Assembly (NCBI GenBank): GCA_030592105.1
Contig: JAUVKE010000025.1
Span: 1-15,177 of the forward strand
Length of the DNA stretch: 15,177 nt
Reading direction: 5' to 3'
Origin: Desulfobacteraceae bacterium
GTDB taxonomy: Bacteria; Desulfobacterota; Desulfobacteria; Desulfobacterales; BuS5
Notes under the pieces: model-generated
Seen by the model: only the letters and a program-made list of their open reading frames with translations
Databases searched by the model: none
Told to the model about the DNA's origin: nothing
Made by a program: the position numbers and the translations under genes
Part shown: one piece after another, positions 15,095-15,177 of the stretch
Position numbering within the stretch: position 1 is the stretch's first letter
How the letters are laid out: every line of letters begins with the position of its first letter

Positions 15095-15177
15095 TTTTGG
15101 TTCATATACAAGGCGCATTAAAGGTTGAATACTTGATGTATTCGGCCTTTGATGTAACGCAGTAGATGGACCAAAAG
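15095..15177. repeat. Long near-perfect palindromic repeat, member 2
   Basis: Outer arms TTTTGGTTCATATAC (15095-15109) and GTAGATGGACCAAAA (15162-15176) match at 13 of 15 positions, plus one G-T pair. Inner arms AAAGGTTGAATAC (15120-15132) and GTATTCGGCCTTT (15138-15150) pair over 13 bp with two G-T pairs around a 5-nt loop. The whole 82 bp can fold into one long hairpin. It shares ACAAGGC and TAACG(C/G)AGT blocks with the element at 13368-13429. The right edge of the window may cut it. Confidence 0.7.

Overview
The window looks like a chromosomal segment of a moderately AT-rich Gram-negative bacterium, most likely a deltaproteobacterium of the Desulfobacterales type. This rests on the pilMNOPQ cluster, a LysM protein with a long unrecognised C-terminal region beside a TPR lipoprotein, and dispersed palindromic repeats between genes. 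It is an inference from gene content and style, not from a database match.

Layout. (1) Positions 1-1025 carry the 3' part of a signalling gene, a receiver domain plus GGDEF diguanylate cyclase, whose reading frame is open to the left edge. (2) Next comes mobA, a molybdenum cofactor guanylyltransferase. (3) A 492-bp intergenic block (1829-2320) holds a perfect 13-bp inverted repeat and two sets of short direct repeats. (4) A compact plus-strand operon, pilM-pilN-pilO-pilP-pilQ (2321-7646), encodes the type IV pilus alignment subcomplex and the outer-membrane secretin, and ends in a strong intrinsic terminator. (5) Converging on it, on the minus strand and in the order of transcription, are serS, thrC, a LysM-domain envelope protein and a TPR lipoprotein. 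(6) A 479-bp repeat-rich intergenic region separates divergent serS from plus-strand 5-formyltetrahydrofolate cyclo-ligase and protein-L-isoaspartate O-methyltransferase (pcm). (7) The right edge is an 82-bp near-perfect palindromic repeat related to one in the 13.4-kb region.

How the genes fit together. PilM (cytoplasmic actin-like), PilN and PilO (inner membrane) and PilP (lipoprotein) form the bridge between the pilus motor and the PilQ secretin. No pilin, motor ATPase or platform gene lies in the window. The convergent LysM and TPR lipoprotein genes are candidates for helping PilQ through the peptidoglycan and into the outer membrane, but this is inferred from neighbourhood and domain type only. 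serS and thrC overlap and probably share a transcript. A putative sigma70 promoter in front of the LysM gene suggests that the LysM-TPR pair can be expressed separately.

The most unusual observation is an in-frame amber (TAG) codon in the middle of thrC. The frame is conserved on both sides and the residue is expected to be aromatic. It is either a nonsense mutation (or sequencing error) or a suppressed codon. pilQ and pcm end in TAG, which argues against wholesale reassignment. I found no convincing new multi-gene system; the other leads are the repeat families and the LysM/TPR pair.
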